Of a stretch of 64,000 nt of DNA, positions 1 to 7,967 are shown in pieces. Each line of letters begins with the position of its first letter. The stretch's first letter is position 1. The DNA comes from Bacteroidota bacterium (GTDB lineage Bacteria > Bacteroidota > Bacteroidia > 2-12-FULL-35-15): NCBI GenBank assembly GCA_025963775.1, contig JAOQAD010000012.1, positions 124,001-188,000 on the forward strand, read 5' to 3'. The notes below the pieces were generated by a model. That model saw nothing but the letters and a program-made list of their open reading frames with translations. It made no database searches and was not told the origin of the DNA. The translations under genes were made by a program, and so were the position numbers.

Positions 1-108
1 AGCACCGGATGATCATCGTTGCTTCCAAACCAGCGGGAATACGGGCATCCGTTTTGTAACCATGTGTCGAGAGTGGAAGAGTGCTCATCACTCTTCTGGG
101 CAATGTGG
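1..108. other. left edge, no gene assigned
   Basis: Short open frames run off the left edge, one on the plus strand ending at about 124, but none shows a recognisable domain. I assign nothing here. The next supported gene ends at 109 on the minus strand. Confidence 0.4.
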
Positions 109-432
109 TTACTTCATTGTATAAGTGTTGAACGTTTTGTTCCTTACTTTTCTTGCTTTTTTCTTTTTGTCTGCAGGAAACCATTTGGTGCTTGCAAAGC
201 CGTTACCATCCACTTTGCGGCCGCTTGCGCACTGTTCTCTTCTCAATGAGGTTCCGTTATGGCGGATCGCTTTGTCCGGTTTCTGTTTTGCGAAATGATA
301 CACTTGTTTTCTCACTTTCACTTTTCCTTTGAACATGCTTTGTTTTTCATTTCCAAGGTGTGATGCAGTTTGTGCTGTTACGAAACCTGAGATCCCTAAA
401 ATCAGGCTTGTGATTAAGATAAATTTTTTCAT
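109..432 (-). CDS. small basic secreted protein, unknown function
   Basis: This 107-residue protein begins MKKFILITSLILGISG and has a clear signal peptide ending near VTAQ (about residue 21), so it should be exported to the periplasm or beyond. The mature ~86 residues are very rich in Lys and Arg, including a KKKKARK run near the C terminus, and contain one Cys, so disulfide cross-linking within the chain is not possible. I recognise no family. The gene is monocistronic, with an inverted repeat immediately in front of its ATG. The signal peptide and ATG context make it likely real; the low-complexity mature part leaves some doubt. Confidence 0.6.
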   Translation of the reverse strand: MKKFILITSLILGISGFVTAQTASHLGNEKQSMFKGKVKVRKQVYHFAKQKPDKAIRHNGTSLRREQCASGRKVDGNGFASTKWFPADKKKKARKVRNKTFNTYTMK

Positions 433-433
433 T

Positions 434-474
434 GTATGTAGATTTTAAATTGTTTCTAATTGTTTTCTACATAC
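434..474. promoter_or_regulatory. inverted repeat upstream of the basic secreted protein gene
   Basis: GTATGTAGA (434-442) and its reverse complement TCTACATAC (466-474) flank 23 bases that hold two direct copies of AATTGTTT (448-455 and 458-465). The left arm lies two bases before the minus-strand ATG at 432. It could be a hairpin in the mRNA leader or an operator; no terminator-like T-run supports a terminator. Confidence 0.5.
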
Positions 475-699
475 ACTATAGAAAACGGAATGCCGTGTAT
501 GCCTGGAAAGCCCGTCAGAAAGGCAAAAGGAGCAGATCCCGATTTAAAAGTGCATTTTCGGATGCCGAATGAACAGAAAAACAGTTTGGGAAATTTCAGC
601 ATCCTGCAAGCTGCAAGCCTGTAATTGTGGGAAATTTGGGGAAATCCCAATTTGGGACAAGATCATTCCCCAATTTTCCACACCTATGCGTTCAGTGAA

Positions 700-880
700 T
701 TTTATGTCTGGCCTCTCTCAGGCCACTGTTGAACGGATACAACCCTTTGTTTCAGGAGCTGTGATTTAGCAGGTGTGATCCAGTATGTACGGTCTGCGGA
801 TATCCCAGGCCCCGGAGGGCTCGGACATTCTTAGAAATTTCCTTTTACGTCCGCATACTTGCCCCGGAGGGGCAAAACAT
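700..880 (-). repeat. dispersed double-hairpin repeat, reverse orientation
   Basis: This sits in the 533-base gene-free stretch 433-965. Small GC-rich palindromes occur at 710-724 (ggcc...ggcc), 809-820 (gccccggagggc) and 859-876 (ttgccccggaggggcaaa). The same pair of palindromes with similar spacing, linked by a tttctaaaatg-like spacer, recurs in plus orientation at 4165-4233 and 63661-63730. I see no coding evidence in this stretch. Confidence 0.65.
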
Positions 881-911
881 TTAACCTGCAGTAACCGGCT
901 GAGCGTCTCAA

Positions 912-940
912 ATAAAAAAAACCTCCCGTAAAAGGAGGCT
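912..940 (-). terminator. Rho-independent terminator of the CotH gene
   Basis: On the minus strand a CCTCC/GGAGG stem with a 7-base loop is followed by a run of eight T. It lies just downstream of the stop codon of the CotH-family gene. Confidence 0.7.
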
Positions 941-965
941 TCTTCATTCATTATATAAGAGTATT

Positions 966-3413
966 CTATTCTTTCGAGATCATGATCGCCTTGGAATTTT
1001 CACCCGCTTCTATTTTCATGATATAAAGCCCGTTGGCAAGTCCTGCACCCTTCATAGAGAAAGGAACAGTATGTCTTCCGCCTTTCTGCATAGAGCCGGC
1101 AACCACATCCATCACTTCATTTCCCATCACCGAATATAATTTCAGGGATACTTCCGAATCTTCCGGAAGCTCATAGGAAACGGTAACCTGGTCGTTCCCG
1201 GGATTTGGATAAGCTTCCAGGCCGAACTCCATCATTTCAAAATGTGCGGTGAATTTATCATCAGAGCTGATGTTCTTTTCAAAAGAGATGTTCTTCTCTT
1301 CTTCCCCTGTATTTGATGTCCAGTAAGTGAATTTATAGCCGGGATTCGGCAGGGCGGTGATCTTTACAGGAACGCCGTCAAAATAAACGCCTGTCCATGG
1401 CAACGAATCCGGTACTATTGTGCTGATCCTGATCTTTCCTGCCCCTGCAGGCATCACATCCAGGTCAACGTCCACTTGTCCGTTCAGGTTAAACTCCGAT
1501 ACAATGTGATTGCGGGCATGCTCCCTCCTGTCCTCGTTGAAATCCATCATTCCGCTGATCGCGCTGCTCCAGGCCGAATACGTTCCACCCCATTTATTGA
1601 AATGCATGGCCATGATGGAATTGACCTCGTCCCTCATCTCGTAAGCCACATCGTGCACATTGCGGTGGGTATATACCGTGTTGATCAGGTCGGCATAGCG
1701 GTTCACAAAATAATTTTTGAATTCAGTATTGTTCAGCAATGCATCAAACATATCGGAATGCTCATTCGGCATAAAGGGATAACGCGCCTTGTCGAGGTAG
1801 TTGGTGTATGGCGAGCTGTACAATCCCATCCCGAAATCGAGGTCCCACAAGATGTATCTCCATTTGCCCCCCTGCATGCGCGGCCTCCAGAGCTTGATGT
1901 TGTTTACCCAGTCACCCAGCCAGTCCTTGTTGCCATAATACGTTTCCGCGATGAAATAATCGCAGAAGTTCTCAATGTCGAGCATTTTTCCGACATGGGA
2001 ATAATAACCGGGCGAAGAGGAATTAGCAGTAGTGATGTAATTGTACATATTATAGAATCCTGTATCCGAGCCGGCAATTGTATAGATCAGGCCGGAATGC
2101 TCCAGGAAGTCCACCTGGTCGGCGGTATAGCCCATATTCTTCTCAAGGTAGGCTTCATCTTCCCTCTCGCGGATCTCGTAAAAGCCCCAGAAGTTACCAT
2201 TCAGATAGACAACAGCAGGCTCATAGGCCATGTAATCCACGTGCTGCTTTTTAAGCAGGCGCTGCATAAATGCATCCCTGAAATGTGTACCGCCATTGTC
2301 CGTACCGCCGTTCCGCAGGATGATATCGCGGTAGGAATTGATGTATTTCTTTTCCGGGATCAGGGAGCAGTTCACTTCCGGTGTGCCGTAATGTGACCTG
2401 CATTTTACTTTAAAGCTCTTCTGTGCAAAAGCGCGTGAATAACCGCCGAAGATCTTTAAGCCGGCCGGTGTCCCGAACTGCTTTACTTTGTTCTTGTCGA
2501 AATACTCGATGTAGCAGGGTTTTTCAATGTCTTTCCAGTAATTCGCACCGTAATGCGGAAGGGCCGTATCTGCCGCCGGGCCGTCAACATACATCCCGGT
2601 CAAAGAATCAAACAGGTCGAGCGAATCGATCGTGAGCGAGAAGATCGGCACATCGATGTTGCTTTCACTGATAAAGAATGTTTTTTTCACAACAGGGCTT
2701 GGTAATAAGCCGCTGGTGCTGAATGTGCGGGTTGCAAGCACTTTGGTGGATGTAAGCGTAACCGGCCCCGTATAAGCAGGAGAAGTTGCCGAAGGAATAG
2801 ATCCGTCAACGGTATAATGCACCTGCCCGGTAGCAGAGCTCACACTTATTGTTTGCGGTCCGCCGAAAAATCCGCCGTCGCTGGAAATAACCGGTGCAGG
2901 CTCATAGCCCGCATAACAGGCAGAAGAGTTGTTGGATGCATTGGGAGTTGGTGTTTTAAAAAAGCACCAGTTGGAAGAGCCGTCCGGGTTCCTTCCGTAG
3001 GAATTATCGGTTTGCAGTGCCGGCTGAATGTAATACTCATCGATCTCAGCCCCCATGCTGTTCTTTAAGGTCAGCTTGTAATCGCCGCCGGAAATTTTGA
3101 AGGAAATGTGCCTGAATACCCCGCTTATGATTGTATCCCGGCCCGAAGCCAGTAATACCAGGTAGCTGTGCGCATAAATGGTCATGGATGGGAAATGCCA
3201 TTCTTTCCCGCTGGTTTTGCTGATCGAATAATGGTCCAGGTTCACAGAGCTGCTTCCCGCATTGTACAGCTCGATCCAATCCTCCGGCTGCGACACCTCG
3301 TTATTATTGATGGAAGCATTGGTATGCGACACTTCATTGATCAGCACCTGCGCACTGAGGGGAGCAACCGATAAACAGAAAAGTAACAGAACGGAGTAGT
3401 ATAGTTGTTTCAT
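966..3413 (-). CDS. CotH-family surface protein with lamin-tail domain and T9SS sorting tail
   Basis: An 815-residue exported protein. Residues 1-21 are a signal peptide (ending SAQ). A lamin-tail domain follows (about 22-140, with VLINEVS and EDWIELYN), then a chitobiase/hexosaminidase C-terminal-like Ig domain (about 175-245, HYTVDGSIPS). A CotH kinase-like domain spans about 255-640, with LKIFGGYSR, LRNGGTDN, VYLNGNFWGFYEIRE and WDLDFGMG. A bacterial-repeat-like segment covers about 650-725. A type A T9SS sorting domain starts at EAYPNPGND (residue 733) and ends the protein. CotH folds resemble atypical protein kinases, and family members in spores and Bacteroidota are surface or coat proteins. 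Secretion to the cell surface by T9SS is expected from the tail. It is monocistronic with its own terminator. Confidence 0.9.
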   Translation of the reverse strand: MKQLYYSVLLLFCLSVAPLSAQVLINEVSHTNASINNNEVSQPEDWIELYNAGSSSVNLDHYSISKTSGKEWHFPSMTIYAHSYLVLLASGRDTIISGVFRHISFKISGGDYKLTLKNSMGAEIDEYYIQPALQTDNSYGRNPDGSSNWCFFKTPTPNASNNSSACYAGYEPAPVISSDGGFFGGPQTISVSSATGQVHYTVDGSIPSATSPAYTGPVTLTSTKVLATRTFSTSGLLPSPVVKKTFFISESNIDVPIFSLTIDSLDLFDSLTGMYVDGPAADTALPHYGANYWKDIEKPCYIEYFDKNKVKQFGTPAGLKIFGGYSRAFAQKSFKVKCRSHYGTPEVNCSLIPEKKYINSYRDIILRNGGTDNGGTHFRDAFMQRLLKKQHVDYMAYEPAVVYLNGNFWGFYEIREREDEAYLEKNMGYTADQVDFLEHSGLIYTIAGSDTGFYNMYNYITTANSSSPGYYSHVGKMLDIENFCDYFIAETYYGNKDWLGDWVNNIKLWRPRMQGGKWRYILWDLDFGMGLYSSPYTNYLDKARYPFMPNEHSDMFDALLNNTEFKNYFVNRYADLINTVYTHRNVHDVAYEMRDEVNSIMAMHFNKWGGTYSAWSSAISGMMDFNEDRREHARNHIVSEFNLNGQVDVDLDVMPAGAGKIRISTIVPDSLPWTGVYFDGVPVKITALPNPGYKFTYWTSNTGEEEKNISFEKNISSDDKFTAHFEMMEFGLEAYPNPGNDQVTVSYELPEDSEVSLKLYSVMGNEVMDVVAGSMQKGGRHTVPFSMKGAGLANGLYIMKIEAGENSKAIMISKE

Positions 3414-3535
3414 GATAGGGTATTATTTATTCATACTGATCATACTACATTTTCATGCCTTTGTGATTTTTCCCGGAAAATGGTGCAATGGCGCGTCTTT
3501 TGTGGCGCACTTTGTACAAAAAAACCGGAAAAGAT

Positions 3536-3754
3536 ATGAGCCAGGCATTTGTAAAGGAAGGCGACGATCAGTGGCTGCACGAGATCCAGCCGACGATGAA
3601 CGCATTAATAGTATACCTTACCAGGGAAAACGGCGGGATCCGCATTTATGAGAAAAAGAGCTATTTTAACAAGGAATTGGGCAGGGAAGTGCATGAAATG
3701 AACGACGGACTGAGCTATGCGCTGAATGAAGAAGGAAAATGGTACGTACTGTAA
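3536..3754 (+). CDS. conserved small hypothetical protein
   Basis: A 72-residue cytoplasmic protein starting MSQAFVKEGDDQW. A longer open frame begins at 3488, but the ATG at 3536 starts the part that resembles a small conserved Bacteroidota protein I recall, with NALIVYLTRENGGIRIYEK and a C-terminal LSYAL..EGKW segment. No signal peptide or membrane segment is present and the function is unknown. It lies between the divergent CotH gene and the cold-shock gene. Confidence 0.75.
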   Translation: MSQAFVKEGDDQWLHEIQPTMNALIVYLTRENGGIRIYEKKSYFNKELGREVHEMNDGLSYALNEEGKWYVL

Positions 3755-3805
3755 GCCTTGCTGAATAAGGAATTTACAGCTTAAATACCTTAAATAATAA
3801 TAAAA

Positions 3806-3838
3806 TTGTTCTTGTTTCGAATATTAGTCGTATCTTTG
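3806..3838 (+). promoter_or_regulatory. promoter of the cold-shock gene
   Basis: A perfect Bacteroidota -7 element TATCTTTG lies at 3831-3838, with TTG candidates at 3806-3808 (spacer 22) and 3812-3814 (spacer 16). The implied leader is only about 25 bases. Two near-identical AT-rich 16-mers (3790-3805 and 3850-3865, one mismatch) flank the promoter. Confidence 0.7.
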
Positions 3839-3866
3839 CTTAAATTAATTTAAATACTAATAAAAA

Positions 3867-4058
3867 ATGAACACAGGAACAGTAAAGTTCTTTAACAACG
3901 CGAAAGGTTTCGGATTTGTTAAAGATGAACAAACAGGAAAAGAAATTTTTGTACACGTATCAGGACTGGTTGATGAGATCAGGGAAAATGATACCGTAAC
4001 TTACGAAGTACAAGAAGGTAAAAAAGGTTTAAATGCAGTAAATGTAAAACTAGCTTAG
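3867..4058 (+). CDS. cold-shock protein, CspA family
   Basis: A 63-residue single cold-shock domain. RNP1 is KGFGFV (residues 13-18) and RNP2 is IFVHV (27-31). It opens with the usual GTVKFFN strand. The family binds single-stranded RNA and DNA, melts RNA secondary structure and acts as an RNA chaperone in the cytoplasm. It has its own promoter and terminator. The leader is too short to be an E. coli-type cspA thermosensor, so cold control, if any, is probably at the promoter. Confidence 0.95.
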   Translation: MNTGTVKFFNNAKGFGFVKDEQTGKEIFVHVSGLVDEIRENDTVTYEVQEGKKGLNAVNVKLA

Positions 4059-4080
4059 TTATATATTATCATTTAATAGA

Positions 4081-4112
4081 AGGTCCCCTGTGAAAACAGG
4101 GGACTTTTTATT
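4081..4112 (+). terminator. terminator of the cold-shock gene
   Basis: Perfect 9-bp stem gtcccctgt/acaggggac (4083-4091 and 4096-4104) with a 4-base loop, followed by a T-rich run. Confidence 0.85.
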
Positions 4113-4125
4113 TTATACCATAATT

Positions 4126-4306
4126 GTCATTCCTGCTCCGACACGGGATCCGCTCCCATAAAACGTTTTGCCCTTCGGGGGCAAGCTACACATTTTCACT
4201 TGGGTTTCTAAAATGTTTGGCCCCTCCGGCCGGTTGACCCATGACAAGATTGACCCGGCGGAGCCCAAAACAATACCGCTAATATTCATTGCCGGAGGGT
4301 CAAAAC
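4126..4306 (+). repeat. dispersed palindromic repeats upstream of efp
   Basis: This gene-free stretch (4059-4433) holds a decayed copy of the CGACACGGGATC palindrome (4126-4152). It also holds a double-hairpin repeat: ttttgcccttcgggggcaa at about 4165-4184 and ttggcccctccggcc at about 4217-4233, joined by tttctaaaatg. A further imperfect pair is gacccggcggag (4252) and gccggagggtc (4291). The open frame crossing this stretch has no protein-like features. Confidence 0.65.
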
Positions 4307-4357
4307 AAACTCAGCCCCCGGCCTCCTTTCTCCAAGCTCCTTCCTCTCCCGTTCAAA

Positions 4358-4388
4358 TTTGCAAATCCGCCCATAAATCCTATCTTTG
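4358..4388 (+). promoter_or_regulatory. promoter of efp
   Basis: Textbook Bacteroidota sigma-A promoter: TTTG at 4358-4361, a 19-base spacer and TATCTTTG at 4381-4388. The start codon follows 45 bases later. Confidence 0.85.
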
Positions 4389-4433
4389 CAGACCAATTTT
4401 AAAATACAATCTAAATTTTAATTCAATCATCCA

Positions 4434-4994
4434 ATGGCAAATTCAGGCGATATTAACGTAGGCTCTGTGATCCGTTTTAACGGTGAGCTTTGCAGAATTG
4501 AAGAATACCAGCACCGTACACCGGGAAATTTACGTGCATTTTACCAGGCACGCATGCGTAACTTAAAGAACGGCAAGATCGTGGAGAACCGCTTCCGTGC
4601 AGGTGAGGCTGTGGAAGTTGTACGCGTTGAGTACAAACAGTTGCAATTTATTTATCCTGAAGGCGAATTCATCGTGCTGATGGACAACGATACATACGAG
4701 CAGATCCATTTACCGGCTTTCCTTTTGGGCGACAGCATCAAATTCCTGAAAGAAGGAATGGAAGTCAAAGTATCCTTCGAAGGCGATGAGCCGATCCTGG
4801 CTGAAGCCCCTGTTTTTGTGGAGCTCGTGATCACATACGCCGAGCCGGGTGTTAAAGGCGATACTGCAACCAACACGCTGAAGCCTGCTACGCTGGAAAC
4901 CGGCGCTGTAGTGAACGTTCCTCTGTTCATCAACGAAGGAGAAAAGATCAGGATCGATACACGCACCAACTCCTACGTTGAGCGCGTAAAATAA
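4434..4994 (+). CDS. efp: elongation factor P
   Basis: A 186-residue protein of full family length: KOW-like domain I (1-65), OB domain II (66-128) and OB domain III (129-186), with the conserved VTYAEPGVKGDTATNTLKPA signature and an IDTRTNSYVERVK end. EF-P binds between the P and E sites and relieves stalling at polyproline. The tip loop that normally holds the modified Lys34 (PGKG) here reads TPGNLRAFYQ, two residues longer and without Lys; Arg34 is the nearest basic residue. I recall similar loops in some Chitinophagaceae, so this is a lineage variant rather than an error. It has its own promoter and terminator. Confidence 0.95.
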   Translation: MANSGDINVGSVIRFNGELCRIEEYQHRTPGNLRAFYQARMRNLKNGKIVENRFRAGEAVEVVRVEYKQLQFIYPEGEFIVLMDNDTYEQIHLPAFLLGDSIKFLKEGMEVKVSFEGDEPILAEAPVFVELVITYAEPGVKGDTATNTLKPATLETGAVVNVPLFINEGEKIRIDTRTNSYVERVK

Positions 4995-5007
4995 TTCAGA
5001 TACTATT

Positions 5008-5050
5008 AAAAAAAACGTCCCTGCAATTCATCTGCCGGGACGTTTTTTTT
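5008..5050 (+). terminator. terminator of efp
   Basis: Stem aaaaacgtccc/gggacgttttt (5011-5021 and 5037-5047) with a 15-base loop and a T-run. Confidence 0.85.
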
Positions 5051-5243
5051 GTTTCCGCCATCCGATTAATATCCGATTACCTGCCTGTTACCCAATCACC
5101 TACCATTTTTCCCATCCCCATAAATAGTGGCGGGATTTCCACACTTTTTGCGGGCCTCCCTTAACTTACACTTGATTTCCAGCCTCTTCACAAATGGCAT
5201 AGTTTTTCTTTTTAAACGGGGAAATAAACTTAAAACACCCTGT

Positions 5244-7892
5244 ATGAATATCCTGGATCTGAACATTATGAGAGGGCCGAACTATTGGTCCAATTACCGT
5301 CAACATATTATTATCATGAAACTCGACATCGGCAAGTATGAAGAGCTTCCAACCAACAAGATCGAAGGGTTTTCTGAACGGATCGAGAAAATGTTCCCAT
5401 CGATGTTCAGCCACCGCTGCTCGGAAGGGCATGAAGGAGGCTTTTTTGAGCGCATTCAGGAAGGCACCTGGATGGGGCATGTGGTAGAGCACATCGCACT
5501 GGAGATCCAGACCCTTGCCGGGATGGAATGCGGCTATGGCCGTACACGCTCTGCCGGGGCAACAGGAATTTACCATGTGATCTTCTCCTACGAGATCGAA
5601 AATGCAGGATTGTATGCTGCCGAAGCTGCTATCCGCATCGTGGAATCACTGATCAGCAATACGCCATACGACCTTGAAGAGGACATCAGCCAGTTAAAAC
5701 GCATTCACCGCCGCGAAGCATTCGGCCCAAGCACACAATCCATCGTTAACGAAGCTAAAAAACGCAATATCCCATACAAACGCCTGAACAAAGGATCCAT
5801 GATCATGTTCGGCCAGGGCATCCATCAGAAAAAGATCCGCGCATCCATGACCTGCCAGACAGCTTCCATTGGAGTTGACCTTGCAGGCGATAAGGACGAA
5901 ACGAAAAAGCTCCTGAAGAAAGCATACATCCCTGTTCCAAGCGGCGAAGTGATCTCCGACGAGGAAGGACTGAGGGACATCCTCCAGGAAATGAGCTTCC
6001 CTGTAGTTATAAAACCGATCGATGGCAATCACGGCCGTGGCATTACCACCAACATCCGCGATGTGGAGCAGGCAATAAGCGCCTTTCATATTGCAAAGAC
6101 AATTTCCGAAGATGTGATCGTGGAGCGTTTCATCGAAGGATTTGATTACCGTTTCCTCGTGATCAATTATAAATTAGTGGCTGTTGCAAAACGCACACCT
6201 GCAATGGTAATGGGGGATGGCATTTCCAGCATCAGCGAGCTCATCGAGCAAACCAACACCGATCCGAACAGGGGTGACGGACATGAAAAGATCATGACAA
6301 AAATAAAAGTGGATGAAGTAACTGAAAATATTCTTGCAGATAAAGGCTTAACCTTGAAATCGATCCTCCCGATGGGACAGATCCTTCTCCTGAAGGACAC
6401 CGCTAACATGAGCACAGGAGGAACATCCCGCGATGTGACCGACCTTGTGCACCCCGACAACGTATTCATGGCTGAGCGTATTGCACGCATCATGAACCTC
6501 GATATCTGCGGAATCGATGTGGTTGCAAAAGACATAGATGTTCCTATCACGAACGAGATCGGCGGCGTTGTGGAAGTGAATGCCTGCCCGGGATTCAGGA
6601 TGCACCTGAGCCCTGCAAAAGGCCTTCCGCGCAATGTGGCGGAGCCGGTGATGAGCATGCTCTTCCCTGGAGGAAAGCCTGCACGCATCCCTGTGGTTGC
6701 CATCACAGGCACAAACGGGAAGACAACTACCACCCGCCTTGTGGCGCACATGGCGAAACAAGCGGGATTCCGCCCGGGCTTTACCACTACCGACGGAATT
6801 TACATCGACGGGCACCTGATCCATTACGGTGATTGCACCGGGCCTGTAAGCGCTGAAACGGTCTTAACTGATCCAACTGTAGACTTCGCTGTGCTTGAAT
6901 GCGCAAGAGGCGGGATCCTGCGTGCAGGGCTTGGCTTCGACAACTGCAACATCAGCATCGTTACCAACATCACCGAAGACCACCTCGGGCTGAAAGGCAT
7001 TGAAACCCTTTCGGAGATGGCAAAGGTAAAAGAAGTGGTAGCGCGCAGCACCTTCGATGACGGCTATTCCATTTTAAATGCGGATGACGATCTCGTATAC
7101 GATATGCGTGAAGAGCTGGACTGCAACATTGCATTGTTCAGCACCGAAGAGAACAACGAGCGCATCGCACGCCACTGCAGAAGAGGCGGCATGGCTGCAA
7201 CGATTGAAAAAGGCTACCTCACCATCACACGCGGCGAATGGCAGACAAGGATCTGCAGGATCGAGAATGTGCCATTGTCGTTCGGCGGCAAGGCAAGCTC
7301 CATGGTAAAAAATATACTTGCTGCAACGCTTGCCGGACTGATCAGCAATTTCAGCCTGGAGGATATCCGTGCAGCATTGCTCTCTTTCATTCCTTCACCG
7401 GAATTCACACCCGGGAGAATGAACGTGTTCAAGTTCAGCAATTTCGACGTAATGATCGATTATGCGCACAACACCGGCGGCTTTATCGAACTGAAAAAAT
7501 ACGTTGACAACGTCAGCTCTGCCGCTAAAATAGGCATCATTACGGCTGTTGGCGACAGGAGGGACGAAGACATCCGCAACATCGGGCATTATGCGGCACA
7601 GATGTTCAGCCAGGTCGTGATCCGTCACGACAAGGACCTGCGCGGAAGGCCGGCTGAAGAGATCACCGCGCTGCTTACAGAAGGGATCAATGGTGTGAAC
7701 AAAAACATCCCGGTAACTGTGATCCCCGATGAACAGGATGCATTGCTTCATGTAATGAACAATGCAGTGAACGGGGCATTCATCTTTGTGTGCACCGACA
7801 ATATCAAACGCAGCATCGACTTTGTAAAAGAGTTGAAAAAAGAAAATGAAAAGCCTGACAGCACGATGTTCACGCTGTCAAGAGTTTCATAA
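5244..7892 (+). CDS. cphA: cyanophycin synthetase (first copy, HxxEH present)
   Basis: An 882-residue cyanophycin synthetase, which builds multi-L-arginyl-poly-L-aspartate by alternately adding Asp to the backbone and Arg to the side chain with ATP. The N domain (1-160) carries the canonical CphA1 stretch HRCSEGHEGGFFERI followed by GTWMGHVVEHIALE, including HVVEH at 79-83. The ATP-grasp domain (about 205-480) has DGNHGRG at 260-266 and metal-binding EVNACPGFRMH. The Mur-ligase domain (about 480-882) has the P-loop GTNGKTTTTR at 489 onward, LECARGGILR, and DYAHNTGG. I chose the ATG at 5244 because CphA homology starts at MNILDLNIMRGPNYWS; the upstream extension to 5127 has no homology. Its paralogue is at 9750. 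A terminator at 7918 follows. Identity is secure; substrate preference is inferred. Confidence 0.95.
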   Translation: MNILDLNIMRGPNYWSNYRQHIIIMKLDIGKYEELPTNKIEGFSERIEKMFPSMFSHRCSEGHEGGFFERIQEGTWMGHVVEHIALEIQTLAGMECGYGRTRSAGATGIYHVIFSYEIENAGLYAAEAAIRIVESLISNTPYDLEEDISQLKRIHRREAFGPSTQSIVNEAKKRNIPYKRLNKGSMIMFGQGIHQKKIRASMTCQTASIGVDLAGDKDETKKLLKKAYIPVPSGEVISDEEGLRDILQEMSFPVVIKPIDGNHGRGITTNIRDVEQAISAFHIAKTISEDVIVERFIEGFDYRFLVINYKLVAVAKRTPAMVMGDGISSISELIEQTNTDPNRGDGHEKIMTKIKVDEVTENILADKGLTLKSILPMGQILLLKDTANMSTGGTSRDVTDLVHPDNVFMAERIARIMNLDICGIDVVAKDIDVPITNEIGGVVEVNACPGFRMHLSPAKGLPRNVAEPVMSMLFPGGKPARIPVVAITGTNGKTTTTRLVAHMAKQAGFRPGFTTTDGIYIDGHLIHYGDCTGPVSAETVLTDPTVDFAVLECARGGILRAGLGFDNCNISIVTNITEDHLGLKGIETLSEMAKVKEVVARSTFDDGYSILNADDDLVYDMREELDCNIALFSTEENNERIARHCRRGGMAATIEKGYLTITRGEWQTRICRIENVPLSFGGKASSMVKNILAATLAGLISNFSLEDIRAALLSFIPSPEFTPGRMNVFKFSNFDVMIDYAHNTGGFIELKKYVDNVSSAAKIGIITAVGDRRDEDIRNIGHYAAQMFSQVVIRHDKDLRGRPAEEITALLTEGINGVNKNIPVTVIPDEQDALLHVMNNAVNGAFIFVCTDNIKRSIDFVKELKKENEKPDSTMFTLSRVS

Positions 7893-7917
7893 TTTTTACA
7901 TTGGTTTGTGAAAATGG

Positions 7918-7951
7918 AAAGCCCCACGCAACTAATGCCTGGGGCTTTTTA
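7918..7951 (+). terminator. terminator between cphA and the convergent peptidase gene
   Basis: Stem aagcccca/tggggctt (7919-7926 and 7940-7947) followed by T-rich sequence. It can also act for the minus-strand gene that ends at 7968. Confidence 0.75.
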
Positions 7952-7967
7952 TTTATAATACTTTATT

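Noticed and set aside
1-124. possible C terminus of a gene running off the left edge
   Set aside because: Only about 40 residues are visible, none matches a recognisable motif, and competing frames are equally open.
1476-2396. 306-codon plus-strand frame opposite the CotH gene
   Set aside because: It is the antisense shadow of a clearly real gene; sequence shows no domain.
4168-4461. 97-codon open frame overlapping the efp start
   Set aside because: It crosses palindromic repeats and the efp promoter, and the efp start is strongly supported by its promoter and homology.
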